Assembly: GCA_022394755.1 (NCBI GenBank)
Contig: JAGFCA010000008.1
Location: forward strand, 1-64,000
Source: Candidatus Poribacteria bacterium
GTDB taxonomy: Bacteria > Poribacteria > WGA-4E > WGA-3G
Direction: 5' to 3'
Length of the DNA: 64,000 nucleotides
Shown: positions 18,291 to 27,756 of the stretch, piece by piece
Numbering within the stretch: the stretch's first letter is position 1
How the letters are laid out: each line of letters starts with the position of its first letter
The notes under the pieces: generated by a model
What the model saw: the letters and a program-made list of their open reading frames with translations, nothing else
Database searches by the model: none
What the model was told of the DNA's origin: nothing
Made by a program: the position numbers and the translations under genes

Positions 18291-20201
18291 ATGCGTAATA
18301 ATTCTCTAATAACTAAAAAGAGAGTTTTTCTCATACTCGGTATAATGTTACTGGGATATGTCTTGTTGACAGTTGCTCCAGCATTTGCACAAGACACAAC
18401 CGATGCAGAATACCGTCCATTTCCGTTAATAGGTTCACGTAATGCTGCATGGATTGCTGCGCAGTTACACCTATTGTTCGGATCCTTCATCCTCGGTGTT
18501 CCAATGTTTGCGGTTATAATCGAGTTCATCGGATGGAAAACGAAGGAAGAACGGTATGACAGAATGGCGAAAGAGTTTATCAAACTCTGTATGGGAGCAT
18601 TTTCTACTACTGCCTTATTAGGTGGTGTTCTTGTTTTTGTCCTCCTATGGTGTTATCCAAAGGTCATGAGTAAGTTGAGTGGGATTTTCGGTCCTACAAT
18701 GATATTCTATGTCATTCTGTTCTTTGGAGAGACATTTACCTTATACCTCTATTCATACGGTTGGGATAAGATGCAAGGACGGTTTAAAGGATGGCATCTA
18801 TTCCTCGGTGTTCTCTTAAACGTCTGGGGAACAGCAATCATGTTTGTTTCCAATACATGGCTAACCTATCAGACGAGTCCCGGTACACAGTTAAGGAAAT
18901 TAACTGAGAAAACGAAGGAATCTTGGATAGAGAGTTCTATCGCGCAGAATCCTGAATTAACTCGCTCTGAAATAATGGCAGATGTAACTGATCATACAGT
19001 AATTCCATTACACAATGAAACAACAGGTGAATTTTTAGGGACAGTTTGGGAAGCAGTAAATAACTTTACATGGATGCCGGTTAATATACATCGGCTAATT
19101 GGAAATATCGCATTTGGTGGATCCATTGTTGCCGCATACGCAGCATTCCGTTTCCTTGTTGCAAAATCTAAAGAAGATAAAGCACATTACGACTGGATGG
19201 GATATAACGGGAACTTCATCGCTTTGTGCGGACTCATACCTCTGCCTTTTGCTGGCTACTGGTTAGGTAGAGAAATCTACATGTTTAACAATACTATGGG
19301 TATTAACATGATGGGTGCTCTCTTCTCTTGGTTATTTATTCTACAAGCTGTGATGATCGGAGTACTGTTTATTGGTGCAAACTATTACCTGTGGTCAGGA
19401 ATGGGACGAATAGATGGTGGAGAAGTATATGCACGTTATCGTCCTTATATGATAGCAATCATTGTTATATGTGTTGGAATATGGATGACACCGCGCACAT
19501 TATCTAAAATATCAAGTGCATCAGAACTCAGTGCAATGGGAGGTGGGAACCATCCACACATTGGGTTCTTTGGACTAATGACAGCGAAAAATACTGCTGT
19601 TAATATCATCATTTTGACAACCTTCCTAAGTTTCTTATTTTATAGAAGATCGGGTAAGTCCCCTACAGTGAGTTGGAAAGGATTCGGTAACATCATAATA
19701 TCGATTATCTTTTTCTTAGGGGTGGTATCTATTGTCGTAATTGGAATTGTTGGTTTCACAGTTGATACAGATATTCGTGTGAATGTATTGACACCTTGGC
19801 AGGTAGTGATAGCACTTACCGTTATGTTTGCTGTCACCGTGCTTGACATATTTATGTATCGTAAAGCAACGACAGCCGGAACTATTAGATGGGGACAGAT
19901 TAGTGAACGATCTCAATATGTCCTTATCCTCCTTGCAATTACCTTCACATCACTTATGGGATTGATGGGGTATGCAAGGTCCGGTTTACGAGAAGGGTGG
20001 CATATCTTTGGCGTTATGAAAGATACATCACCAGATGCATTTACACCTTCTTTGAGTAGTGCTGTAAACACTGTATCCGTCATCATGGTAATCTTTTTCG
20101 CCCTTGTAGGCTTTATCTTCTGGTTGGGACTATGGGGTGAAAAGAAAAAAGATAACTCAGTACAACTTGAAGACGAAGTTTCTGCAGAGAGTGACGACTA
20201 A
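18291..20201 (+). CDS. CydA-like cytochrome bd-family oxidase subunit I
   Basis: 636-residue integral membrane protein with an N-terminal hydrophobic segment ending in APAFAQ and then about ten further helices. It matches CydA: the helix I region AAQLHLLFGSFILG has the His of the high-spin haem, VNIHRLIGN carries a b558-type His, and the fold of repeated helices is retained. The conserved quinol motif GRQPW is replaced by GREIY in AGYWLGREIYMF, and no CydB gene is nearby. Instead a membrane cytochrome c gene follows after 15 bases. This suits the CydA-like families thought to take electrons from cytochrome c or to have other activities. Oxygen reduction by this protein is an inference. Confidence 0.85.
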   Translation: MRNNSLITKKRVFLILGIMLLGYVLLTVAPAFAQDTTDAEYRPFPLIGSRNAAWIAAQLHLLFGSFILGVPMFAVIIEFIGWKTKEERYDRMAKEFIKLCMGAFSTTALLGGVLVFVLLWCYPKVMSKLSGIFGPTMIFYVILFFGETFTLYLYSYGWDKMQGRFKGWHLFLGVLLNVWGTAIMFVSNTWLTYQTSPGTQLRKLTEKTKESWIESSIAQNPELTRSEIMADVTDHTVIPLHNETTGEFLGTVWEAVNNFTWMPVNIHRLIGNIAFGGSIVAAYAAFRFLVAKSKEDKAHYDWMGYNGNFIALCGLIPLPFAGYWLGREIYMFNNTMGINMMGALFSWLFILQAVMIGVLFIGANYYLWSGMGRIDGGEVYARYRPYMIAIIVICVGIWMTPRTLSKISSASELSAMGGGNHPHIGFFGLMTAKNTAVNIIILTTFLSFLFYRRSGKSPTVSWKGFGNIIISIIFFLGVVSIVVIGIVGFTVDTDIRVNVLTPWQVVIALTVMFAVTVLDIFMYRKATTAGTIRWGQISERSQYVLILLAITFTSLMGLMGYARSGLREGWHIFGVMKDTSPDAFTPSLSSAVNTVSVIMVIFFALVGFIFWLGLWGEKKKDNSVQLEDEVSAESDD

Positions 20202-20216
20202 ACAGAGGACAAGATT

Positions 20217-21773
20217 ATGACTAAGAACACACTAATTAAAATTGTATCTCTGATAATAATGGTTATTAGTTTCATTGCATTTATATCGGGTGCTGGGGCA
20301 TTTCCGATTAACACCGAGAATGATCAAGTCTTACCTTGGTCTGTGTGGTTTACGATTTCTGTACTGGTGAATATGGTGTTATGGTATCCAGTAATGAAAT
20401 TGGTGTCTTTTTCCTTAGGTGTGATATGGTTTTATGCTTTTGTGGCTGCACTTGTTCCAAATACATCAACTGCTACTGGAGATGTAACATCGTTAGATTG
20501 GTCTGACCCTGATGCTGTTGCTGAAATTGGATTAACTATTTTTAATACCAAAGGACAGTGTAGTGCCTGTCATACATTAGATACATCTGCCCCTAAAGGG
20601 AGATGTCCAGATTTAACCGATATTGGCTTAAATGCCGCCAGTCGTGTACCAGGTATGGGAGCAAAAGAATATCTAATCGAATCACTCTATGATCCAGGAA
20701 AATATTTAGTTCCTGGGTACGGCAAAATTATGCCGGAGGTATGGAAAAACCCAATTGCTCTCACTAAGGTAGAAATTGAAGCAGTTGTTGCTTTTCTACA
20801 AAGTTTGGGTGGGGACATTGATCCTGAACCGTTTACTGAACCTATTGATAGAGCTGAAATCGGTACTACAGCTGCAGCATTACCTCCATTACTTTCTGGG
20901 GATCCAGAAGCAGGTAAGAAAGTCTTTATCTCCGCTGCCTGTATATCTTGTCATGAGATTAGCGGATTAGAAAATCCAAACGCTGGGGAAGCATCCGATG
21001 ATTTTGAAGTTGTAACTGCACCGGATCTTTCTGAAATTGCCGCATTCAATGAATTACGTTATATAGAGGAATCAATTCTACTACCACATGCACAGATTGT
21101 AAGCGGTTACGGAAAAGTTACTGTAACCGCAAATGGAATTACATATCAAGGCACTCTTGTTTCACAAGATAATGAGCAGATTGTTGTAAAAGTCAAGGCA
21201 GATGATGGAACTGAAACTGAGCATACCATACTTTTAAGTGAATTGGATGAAGAACCAATAGAAGAACTTGATAATCTTAAAGGAAGAGGTTATTTAACAT
21301 TAACTGTAACTCCACTTGATGCTGACGCACCTATCAGTGGAGAAATTGTTGAAGAAACTACTGAAAGTGTGACCTTAAAGGTGGGTGATTCTACACAGAC
21401 AGTTTCTAAAGATGCAGTAAAACAACGGTTCCGAGGTATTATGGATGCTGATGGTGAGGAAGTCATTGGAGAACTCATCTCAGGGGATATGGATAGTGAA
21501 GAAATCGTAATAATGGTTGATGGTACTGAAGAAACATTCGATCCGTTTTTCGACTTTACCCCTGATAGTACAATGTTTATTCTTGGTTCAGGAAAAAAAC
21601 TCTATGTTACCTCACCAATGCCTGATAACTTTCCATTTCTATTAAAGGTTGTAGACCAAGCAGATCTATTGGCTTACCTAAGTACATTGACCGGTTCTAC
21701 AACTACTGAAGAAACACAATCCGCAGAAGCATCTGAGGATACAGGCGATACAAACGAAGAAGTGGCTGAATAA
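20217..21773 (+). CDS. Membrane-bound di-haem cytochrome c with beta-rich insert
   Basis: 518 residues: three N-terminal membrane helices (to about residue 80) and two cytochrome c domains, CSACH at 115-119 and CISCH near 243. The second domain is split by an insert of about 170 residues of beta-rich units (for example ESVTLKVGDSTQTVSKDAV) before the likely Met ligand in SPMPDNFP. Similar but shorter inserts are known in planctomycete haem-binding domains, and one occurs in the protein at 13688-16819. It directly follows the CydA-like gene, so it probably forms the electron-input subunit of that complex in place of CydB. Acidic C-terminal tail. Confidence 0.85.
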   Translation: MTKNTLIKIVSLIIMVISFIAFISGAGAFPINTENDQVLPWSVWFTISVLVNMVLWYPVMKLVSFSLGVIWFYAFVAALVPNTSTATGDVTSLDWSDPDAVAEIGLTIFNTKGQCSACHTLDTSAPKGRCPDLTDIGLNAASRVPGMGAKEYLIESLYDPGKYLVPGYGKIMPEVWKNPIALTKVEIEAVVAFLQSLGGDIDPEPFTEPIDRAEIGTTAAALPPLLSGDPEAGKKVFISAACISCHEISGLENPNAGEASDDFEVVTAPDLSEIAAFNELRYIEESILLPHAQIVSGYGKVTVTANGITYQGTLVSQDNEQIVVKVKADDGTETEHTILLSELDEEPIEELDNLKGRGYLTLTVTPLDADAPISGEIVEETTESVTLKVGDSTQTVSKDAVKQRFRGIMDADGEEVIGELISGDMDSEEIVIMVDGTEETFDPFFDFTPDSTMFILGSGKKLYVTSPMPDNFPFLLKVVDQADLLAYLSTLTGSTTTEETQSAEASEDTGDTNEEVAE

Positions 21774-21823
21774 TATATCCACGATCTAATTAAGTATACA
21801 ATAACGATTAAGGAGGTAAACCC

Positions 21824-22600
21824 ATGAAACGAATTTCACTCTTCACAATATGTTTCGTAATATTCATCGCATGTTGGGTTTTCCTACAATTTGTTATAGG
21901 CGGAGTTATCTCGAAACCAATACCAAATAGTGTTATTGGGATGTATATGGCGTTAGTTCTGGTGGCAATATTAGTACATGTTTCAGTTGAGGATTCAAGA
22001 TTCAAAGAATTTCTCAGACCTGTCTATGAAACACTTGTTGATGATAGATATCGTGTTAGACGACTTGTTTTAGTTATCGTCATTCCATTACTTCTTACTG
22101 GATTTTCATATACGAACTTAGCACAAAAAACTCCTCCACCAGGTGATCCACGCGATGCACATCCTACACCTCCACTTGAGCTAAAATACAAGGATGAGGT
22201 AATTGAGACGATGCAAAAGGCACAAAACCCTTACCGTCATTATGAAAAGGATGATCCTGAGACATTCAGATCGCATGTGGAAAATGGAAAAAAAGTGTAT
22301 TATGATAACTGTTTTTATTGCCATGGGGATCACTTAGATGGACAAGGACATTTTGCACACGGACTTCAACCACTACCAGCGAACTTTCAAGATCCAGGGA
22401 TTATTCCAAACTTCCAAGAAGCATACTTCTTTTGGAGAATTAGTAAAGGTGGACCAGGTTTACCTGCATCAGGAACACCTTGGAATACAGCGATGCCAGT
22501 TTGGGAAGATCATCTTACACAAGAAGAAATATGGGATGTAATCCTATTCCTGTCTGATTATACAGGCTATAAATATAGAACTTTTGGGGAGGGACACTAA
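21824..22600 (+). CDS. Membrane-anchored cytochrome c
   Basis: 258 residues with three predicted N-terminal helices (to about residue 100), then one cytochrome c domain: CFYCHGDHLDGQGH and a Met ligand likely in TAMPVWEDHLT. The ribosome site AGGAGG is excellent. It is part of the CydA-like gene group, with the stop codon one base ahead of the next start. Confidence 0.9.
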   Translation: MKRISLFTICFVIFIACWVFLQFVIGGVISKPIPNSVIGMYMALVLVAILVHVSVEDSRFKEFLRPVYETLVDDRYRVRRLVLVIVIPLLLTGFSYTNLAQKTPPPGDPRDAHPTPPLELKYKDEVIETMQKAQNPYRHYEKDDPETFRSHVENGKKVYYDNCFYCHGDHLDGQGHFAHGLQPLPANFQDPGIIPNFQEAYFFWRISKGGPGLPASGTPWNTAMPVWEDHLTQEEIWDVILFLSDYTGYKYRTFGEGH

Positions 22601-22601
22601 A

Positions 22602-24341
22602 GTGTTTAGAAAAGTATTTGTCCTTTGGTCTATTCTCATAGGTTTTACCATTTTTATATCTATACAGTCATATACGCAAGATGCTCCAGAAGTCTCTGCC
22701 AAAGGTAAGGAAGTATATGAACACAGTTGTGCACATTGCCACGGTATTGAAGGACGGGGAGATGGAAGCGCAGCAGAAAACCTACTTCCAAAACCGAGAG
22801 ATTTTACTCGCGGATTATATAAAATACGATCCACTGAGAGTGGTGAACTTCCAACGGATCAAGACCTGTTTGATATAATAACGGATGGGATGCCGGGTTC
22901 ATCAATGCCAGGATGGGAATCCCAACTTAAAGCAGATGAACGCTGGGAAGTCGTAAGTTATATTAAAACCTTCTATGATGGTTTTAAAGAAAGAGAAACA
23001 CCACCCAGAGAAATAAGTTTAGAAGGTAAAATAGCTTATTCCGCTGAAAGTGCCCAAATTGGCAAAACACTGTATACTGATCTGGGTTGTATTGAGTGTC
23101 ATGGGAATGTTGGTAGAGGTGATGGTACGTCAGCACCTACTCTTACAGATGCCTGGAATGATCGGACATGGCCAGCGAATCTCGCAGAGAATTGGAATTT
23201 CAGAGGGGGAACGGATACAGAAGATATTTTCAAAAGGTTTATTGGAGGTATCGCAGGATCCCCTATGCCAGCATTTGAAGGTGATAGTTTTCTCCACTTC
23301 GGTCTATCATCTGAAGAATCTAAGCGACTTTCTGAAATGGAAAATAAAGATGAAATGACACCTGAAGAAGAGGAAGAATCAGGTAAACTTTATGAGAAAA
23401 TGGATGAAGCAGTACTTGTTGCCTTAGATAGAGCTGAAGGAACTGAACTCACACCTGAGGCACAAAAGATTTATGATGATGCAATGAAGGTTGTAGCTGA
23501 AAAAAGTTGGCATCTTGCAAACTATGTAAAATCTCTTTCACCTGAAAAACGTCCTGAAACCGCTATCGGGAACAACTCCCTTCGCTCACAATACACTGTT
23601 GAAGAGCTTCCAATAATTGAAGATGAAGCATGGAATACTCTTGAAGATAGTTATTATCCTCTTGTTGGACAGGTTGTTATTGAACCACGTCAGTTCAATC
23701 CCACGATTGACTCTGTAAGAGTAAAATCATTCTATAACGACACTGAAGTCGCTTTCCTTTTTACATGGCATGATCGAACACACAATATTGAAGTCGAAGA
23801 AAACGAAGATACAGGTACGTCCTATGAGGATGGTATCGCTATTCAGTTTCCTGTAAAACCTCCAAAAGGTCCTACGGATGAAAAACCATATTTCCTATGG
23901 GGAGGTAAAAAACCTGTATATGTTTGGCAGTGGAAAGCTTCTGAACAAGACAAAATTACAGAATTGACGGTAAAAGGTGTCAATAATGTTACGGTTCAAG
24001 AGAATCAAGGGGACCTAAATGTGAAAGGTGAATACAAAGACGGCGAATATAGATTGTGGGTAAAACGTGCACTAACAACTGATGATAAAAAAGACCTACA
24101 ACTTGAACCGGGTGTATTTGTTCCGATTGCATTTTCAGCATGGGATGGTGCAAATGGAGATAAAGATATCAAAAGAGTTATGTCAAGTTGGTATTCTTTT
24201 GTTTTAGAACCTGTACCATCGTCCAGACGATTCATCTATCCACCCATAGTGGCTTTGCTTTCTGTTGGCTTCTTAATCGGTCTACGAGGCTTTGTACAAA
24301 GAAGAAATTCTGCATCAGATGAAGCAGAGACAGAACAATAG
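22602..24341 (+). CDS. Di-haem cytochrome c fused to an ethylbenzene-dehydrogenase-like haem domain
   Basis: Exported protein of about 579 residues. GTG 22602 is the likely start because GGGGAGGG at 22586-22593 lies at the right distance and the preceding gene ends at 22600; an in-frame TTG at 22584 would overlap. Order: signal peptide, cytochrome c domain (CAHCHGIEGRGDG), second cytochrome c domain (CIECHGNVGRGDG), then a domain like the gamma subunit of ethylbenzene/DMS dehydrogenase (DOMON-like b haem fold) with VAFLFTWHD and DGIAIQFP, and a C-terminal helix. Three haems are therefore expected. It may relay electrons to the CydA-like complex. Confidence 0.82.
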   Translation: MFRKVFVLWSILIGFTIFISIQSYTQDAPEVSAKGKEVYEHSCAHCHGIEGRGDGSAAENLLPKPRDFTRGLYKIRSTESGELPTDQDLFDIITDGMPGSSMPGWESQLKADERWEVVSYIKTFYDGFKERETPPREISLEGKIAYSAESAQIGKTLYTDLGCIECHGNVGRGDGTSAPTLTDAWNDRTWPANLAENWNFRGGTDTEDIFKRFIGGIAGSPMPAFEGDSFLHFGLSSEESKRLSEMENKDEMTPEEEEESGKLYEKMDEAVLVALDRAEGTELTPEAQKIYDDAMKVVAEKSWHLANYVKSLSPEKRPETAIGNNSLRSQYTVEELPIIEDEAWNTLEDSYYPLVGQVVIEPRQFNPTIDSVRVKSFYNDTEVAFLFTWHDRTHNIEVEENEDTGTSYEDGIAIQFPVKPPKGPTDEKPYFLWGGKKPVYVWQWKASEQDKITELTVKGVNNVTVQENQGDLNVKGEYKDGEYRLWVKRALTTDDKKDLQLEPGVFVPIAFSAWDGANGDKDIKRVMSSWYSFVLEPVPSSRRFIYPPIVALLSVGFLIGLRGFVQRRNSASDEAETEQ

Positions 24342-24431
24342 TTTGAAGATATTAGAAATTTATATTTGAGATACAGTTTATTATGGTGCATGACAAAAAG
24401 TAATATGCATCGAATACTAAGGAGATAAAAA

Positions 24432-25220
24432 ATGAAGATTAAATTGTTAACCTCACTGGCAGTTCTTCTTGTGTTTAGTTTAGGTCTAATCGTTTTTGCA
24501 GACGATCACGGGAAGTCCGATGAAATGAATAAGCTCGTTTTCCCAAAATCCTATTCTGCAAAAGCAGTGAGTGGTGGTGGGAAAATTAGTGGTGTTGTAA
24601 AATTTGAAGGCGATTTGCCTGAAAAGAAAAAGCTTGAAATTAACAAAGACGAAGCAGTTTGTGGTGCTGAGGACAAGTACGATGAGTCCGTTGTCGTTGG
24701 TGAAGGTAAAGAACTAAAAAATACAATCGTATATCTTATGGATATTTCTACAGGAAAAGATTTCGATAAAAAAGCAAAATTAGAAATGGATCAGAAAGGA
24801 TGTAAATTTACTCCTCATGTTCAAATCGTTCCTGTTGGCGCTCGTTTAACGATGCTAAATTCCGATAAAGTGAATCATAACGTGCATATATTTAGTTCTA
24901 TCAATAAGGAAGTTAACAAACCACAACCGAAAGTTCGTAAGAAAATGCCACTCGCAGCAGTGAAAAAAGCTGAAGGTCCCGTAGAAGTTAAATGTGATAT
25001 TCACGGATGGATGAAAGCATGGATCGCTTATGTGCCACATCCATACTTTGCAGTAACAAACGAAAAAGGTGAATTCACTCTTGAAGATGTTCCTGCAGGA
25101 ACCTATAAATTAGGATATTGGCATGAAGCTTGTGGTAGCAATATCAAAGAACCGGTTACGGTTACTGTTGCTGCTGGTGGAGAAGTCAAACAGGACTTTA
25201 CACTCAAACTTAAAAAGTAG
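24432..25220 (+). CDS. Secreted cupredoxin-like protein, paralogue of the one at 17426
   Basis: 262 residues with a signal peptide (FADDHG follows). Blue-copper ligands are suggested by KVNHNVHIF and CDIHGWMKA (Cys-x2-His-x2-Met). The C-terminal segment GEFTLEDVPAGTYKLGYWHEACG is a carboxypeptidase-regulatory-like fold. Domain order and key motifs match the protein at 17426-18190, so the two arose by duplication and bracket the CydA-like cluster. Good AAGGAGA ribosome site. Likely a periplasmic copper or electron carrier. Confidence 0.8.
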   Translation: MKIKLLTSLAVLLVFSLGLIVFADDHGKSDEMNKLVFPKSYSAKAVSGGGKISGVVKFEGDLPEKKKLEINKDEAVCGAEDKYDESVVVGEGKELKNTIVYLMDISTGKDFDKKAKLEMDQKGCKFTPHVQIVPVGARLTMLNSDKVNHNVHIFSSINKEVNKPQPKVRKKMPLAAVKKAEGPVEVKCDIHGWMKAWIAYVPHPYFAVTNEKGEFTLEDVPAGTYKLGYWHEACGSNIKEPVTVTVAAGGEVKQDFTLKLKK

Positions 25221-25226
25221 TTTTGT

Positions 25227-26144
25227 GTGAGCAATCAAATTACGGTAGAAGATCTAACGCACATGTACGACACACGTTGTGCGTTAGATCATGTTAATTT
25301 CTCCGTAGAACGTGGTGAAGTATTTGGATTTCTCGGTCCAAATGGTAGTGGAAAAACAACACTTTTTAAAATTCTATCAACACTGATAACACCAACTTCT
25401 GGCGTTATCAATCTCTTCGGACATAATATACACACTGAACAGAAATCAGTAAGAAAGTTGTTGGGGGTTGTTTTTCAAAGTCCTGCCTTAGATGATAAGC
25501 TGACTGTTTTTGAGAATTAAAGACATCAAGGACACCTATACGGACTTAGAGGTAGACAACTAAACCACAGAATTAATGAACTTCTATTACAGTTTGAACT
25601 AAATGATAGAACAAAAGATCTTGTAGAAGAATTATCAGGAGGATTACAAAGACGAGTAGAAATAGCAAAAGCGTTACTTCACTCACCTCAAGTATTGCTA
25701 CTTGATGAACCAAGTAGTGGTTTGGACATAGGAGTGCGACGGCAACTTAACAAGTATCTTACTACTCTTGCGGAGAATGAAGGTATTTCAATCTTACTAA
25801 CAACACATCTCATGGATGAAGCGGATGAATGTACACGAGTTGCTATATTGGATGAGGGACGATTAGTGGCAATCGGTACTCCAGATGAACTCAAATCACG
25901 GATCGGGGGAGATGTTGTGTTAGTTGAGACTAATAATGGTCAATCCTTATCTAATAAGATTGAAGAAGAATTAAATGTTTCAACAACTGTAACGGATAAT
26001 TTTATACATATTGAGTCTACTCGTGGGAATGAATTCATAAAGGATATAATGGTAGCTTTTCCTGATGATATACAGAGTATACGGCTAAGTAAACCTACTT
26101 TGGAAGATGTCTTTATTAAGTTGACAGGAAACAAGTTTGTGTAA
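25227..26144 (+). pseudogene. ABC transporter ATP-binding protein interrupted by an in-frame TAA
   Basis: A 305-codon ABC ATPase frame broken by TAA at 25518-25520 with no frame change. Before the stop: Walker A GPNGSGKTT and LTVFEN. After it: HLYGLRG, signature LSGGLQRR, Walker B VLLLDEPSSG and TTHLMDEADE. In relatives the stop position is leucine (LTVxENL), so a single TTA-to-TAA change explains it. TAA is not a selenocysteine codon. Either the gene is freshly inactivated or the base is wrong. It pairs with the permease 11 bases downstream. Drug/lipid or NosF-type copper-related export are both possible; the position between cupredoxin and oxidase genes favours a link to respiratory assembly. 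Confidence 0.85.
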
Positions 26145-26155
26145 GGATACACAAA

Positions 26156-26938
26156 GTGGTTAACATACTGGTACCGGTTTCAACTATCTGGTGGCGTGAA
26201 ATCATAAGGTTTTATCGTCAACGTAGTAGACTCTTCAGTGCTATCGCACAACCCTTAGTATTTTGGATCCTCATTGGAAGTGGTCTAAATGCATCATTTC
26301 AACCAGCAGGATTGACTGAAGAAATAGGATATATTGAATATTTCTATCCAGGTATAGTTGTTTTAGTATTGCTTTTCACAGCTATTTTCGCTACAATCTC
26401 TGTTGTAAATGAGCGGAGAGAAGGTTTCCTACAAAGTGTCCTCGTATCACCTGTATCACGCGGTAGTATAATTCTTGGACAAGCTTTAGGTGGAACAACA
26501 TTAGCACTCATTCAAGGTCTCCTTCTGCTATGTCTTGCACCGCTAATCGGTATTAAATCCAGTATTACATCTATTATAATAACAATCGGTGTAATGACAC
26601 TTTTGGCGTTTGGCTTAACGAACCTTGGTCTAATCATTGCATGGCGTATGGATTCAACACAAGGTTTCCATGCAATAATGAACCTAATACTCATTCCCAT
26701 ATGGTTGCTCTCAGGAGCATTCTTCCCAGTTACTGGAACACCTATATGGTTGAAATGGGTTATGAAATTAAATCCTTTGACTTACGGACTTGCAGCTTTT
26801 AGGACTGGAATATATAGAAACACATATCAACAGATTGGAAACATCCCATCTTTGACATACTCTATAAGTATAATAGTTGTTTTTTGCGTATTGACTTATT
26901 TGGCGGCTACGTTAACAGCGTCCTCCAAAAGTATATGA
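26156..26938 (+). CDS. ABC-2 type transporter permease
   Basis: 260-residue integral membrane protein with six predicted helices and an ABC-2 family body: FYPGIVVLVLLFTAIF, NERREGFLQSVLVSPVSR (the coupling-helix region) and LSGAFFPVTGTPIWLKW. It partners the ATPase upstream. GTG start with AAGGAT ahead. The reading frame is intact even though the ATPase gene is interrupted, which argues for a recent lesion or a sequencing error there. Confidence 0.88.
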   Translation: MVNILVPVSTIWWREIIRFYRQRSRLFSAIAQPLVFWILIGSGLNASFQPAGLTEEIGYIEYFYPGIVVLVLLFTAIFATISVVNERREGFLQSVLVSPVSRGSIILGQALGGTTLALIQGLLLLCLAPLIGIKSSITSIIITIGVMTLLAFGLTNLGLIIAWRMDSTQGFHAIMNLILIPIWLLSGAFFPVTGTPIWLKWVMKLNPLTYGLAAFRTGIYRNTYQQIGNIPSLTYSISIIVVFCVLTYLAATLTASSKSI

Positions 26939-27016
26939 ACGATATGGAATTGAATTAAATGTGTACTCTATGAACTGGCATAAAACAAATATTGTACACA
27001 TCTTAAGGAGAATTTG

Positions 27017-27688
27017 ATGTACAAATGGTTACCGTTCCCTGAAAATATCTCAACGTTCGGAGTAGGCGTTGATAAACTTTTCATGTCAATCTATTGGCTT
27101 ACTTTAATCGTCTTTATTCTGGTAACAATTACACTCGTTGCATTTCTTATTATGTACCGACACAGACCAGGACATAAGGCAGCATATATTGAGGGTAGTA
27201 CAAAGTTAGAAATTATTTGGACAACAGCGACAACAGTTATTGTTTTTGGATTAGCTCTCTTGAGTTATCCCCAATGGAATAAAATTAAATCACCTACACA
27301 GTTACCAACCCCAGAAGTTATTGTTCAAGTTAGTGCTAAACAATTTAACTGGGATATGACTTATCCAGGTCCAGATGGTGAATTTGGCACTGAAGATGAT
27401 CTTGAATTAGAAAACCAATTACATGTTCCTGAAGACAAAGTTGTACATATACAACTAACATCCGTGGATGTAATCCATAGTTTTTTTCTTCCAAATTTAC
27501 GTCTAAAACAGGATGCATTGCCGAACAGATTCATCACTGTCTGGTTTGAAGCTATGGAAACAGGAAATTACGAAATTGCATGTGCCGAACTGTGTGGATT
27601 TGAACACTTTGGTATGCGTGGATTTCTCACTGTTCATTCAGAAGCCGATTATGAGGCTTGGAAGGCAGAAATGTGGCCTCCTCAGTAA
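27017..27688 (+). CDS. coxB: Cytochrome c oxidase subunit II
   Basis: 223-residue CuA-bearing subunit of a haem-copper oxidase. Two N-terminal helices (about residues 20-45 and 65-85) anchor a cupredoxin domain whose CuA ligands are visible: VIHSFFLP, then CAELCGFEHFGM with two Cys, Glu, His and Met. No cytochrome c domain is fused, so a separate c cytochrome is the donor. AAGGAG at 27005-27010 fits ATG 27017 better than the TTG three bases earlier. First gene of the oxidase cluster. Confidence 0.95.
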   Translation: MYKWLPFPENISTFGVGVDKLFMSIYWLTLIVFILVTITLVAFLIMYRHRPGHKAAYIEGSTKLEIIWTTATTVIVFGLALLSYPQWNKIKSPTQLPTPEVIVQVSAKQFNWDMTYPGPDGEFGTEDDLELENQLHVPEDKVVHIQLTSVDVIHSFFLPNLRLKQDALPNRFITVWFEAMETGNYEIACAELCGFEHFGMRGFLTVHSEADYEAWKAEMWPPQ

Positions 27689-27756
27689 ACTCTATACGAG
27701 TGGCCTAAAAGAAAAAGATTTTGGACTGATAGGTTGCGAAAGGAGTAAATATAATT

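Noticed and set aside
25518-25520. Recoding of TAA in the ABC ATPase
   Set aside because: TAA is not used for selenocysteine or pyrrolysine. A point nonsense change or a sequence error is simpler.
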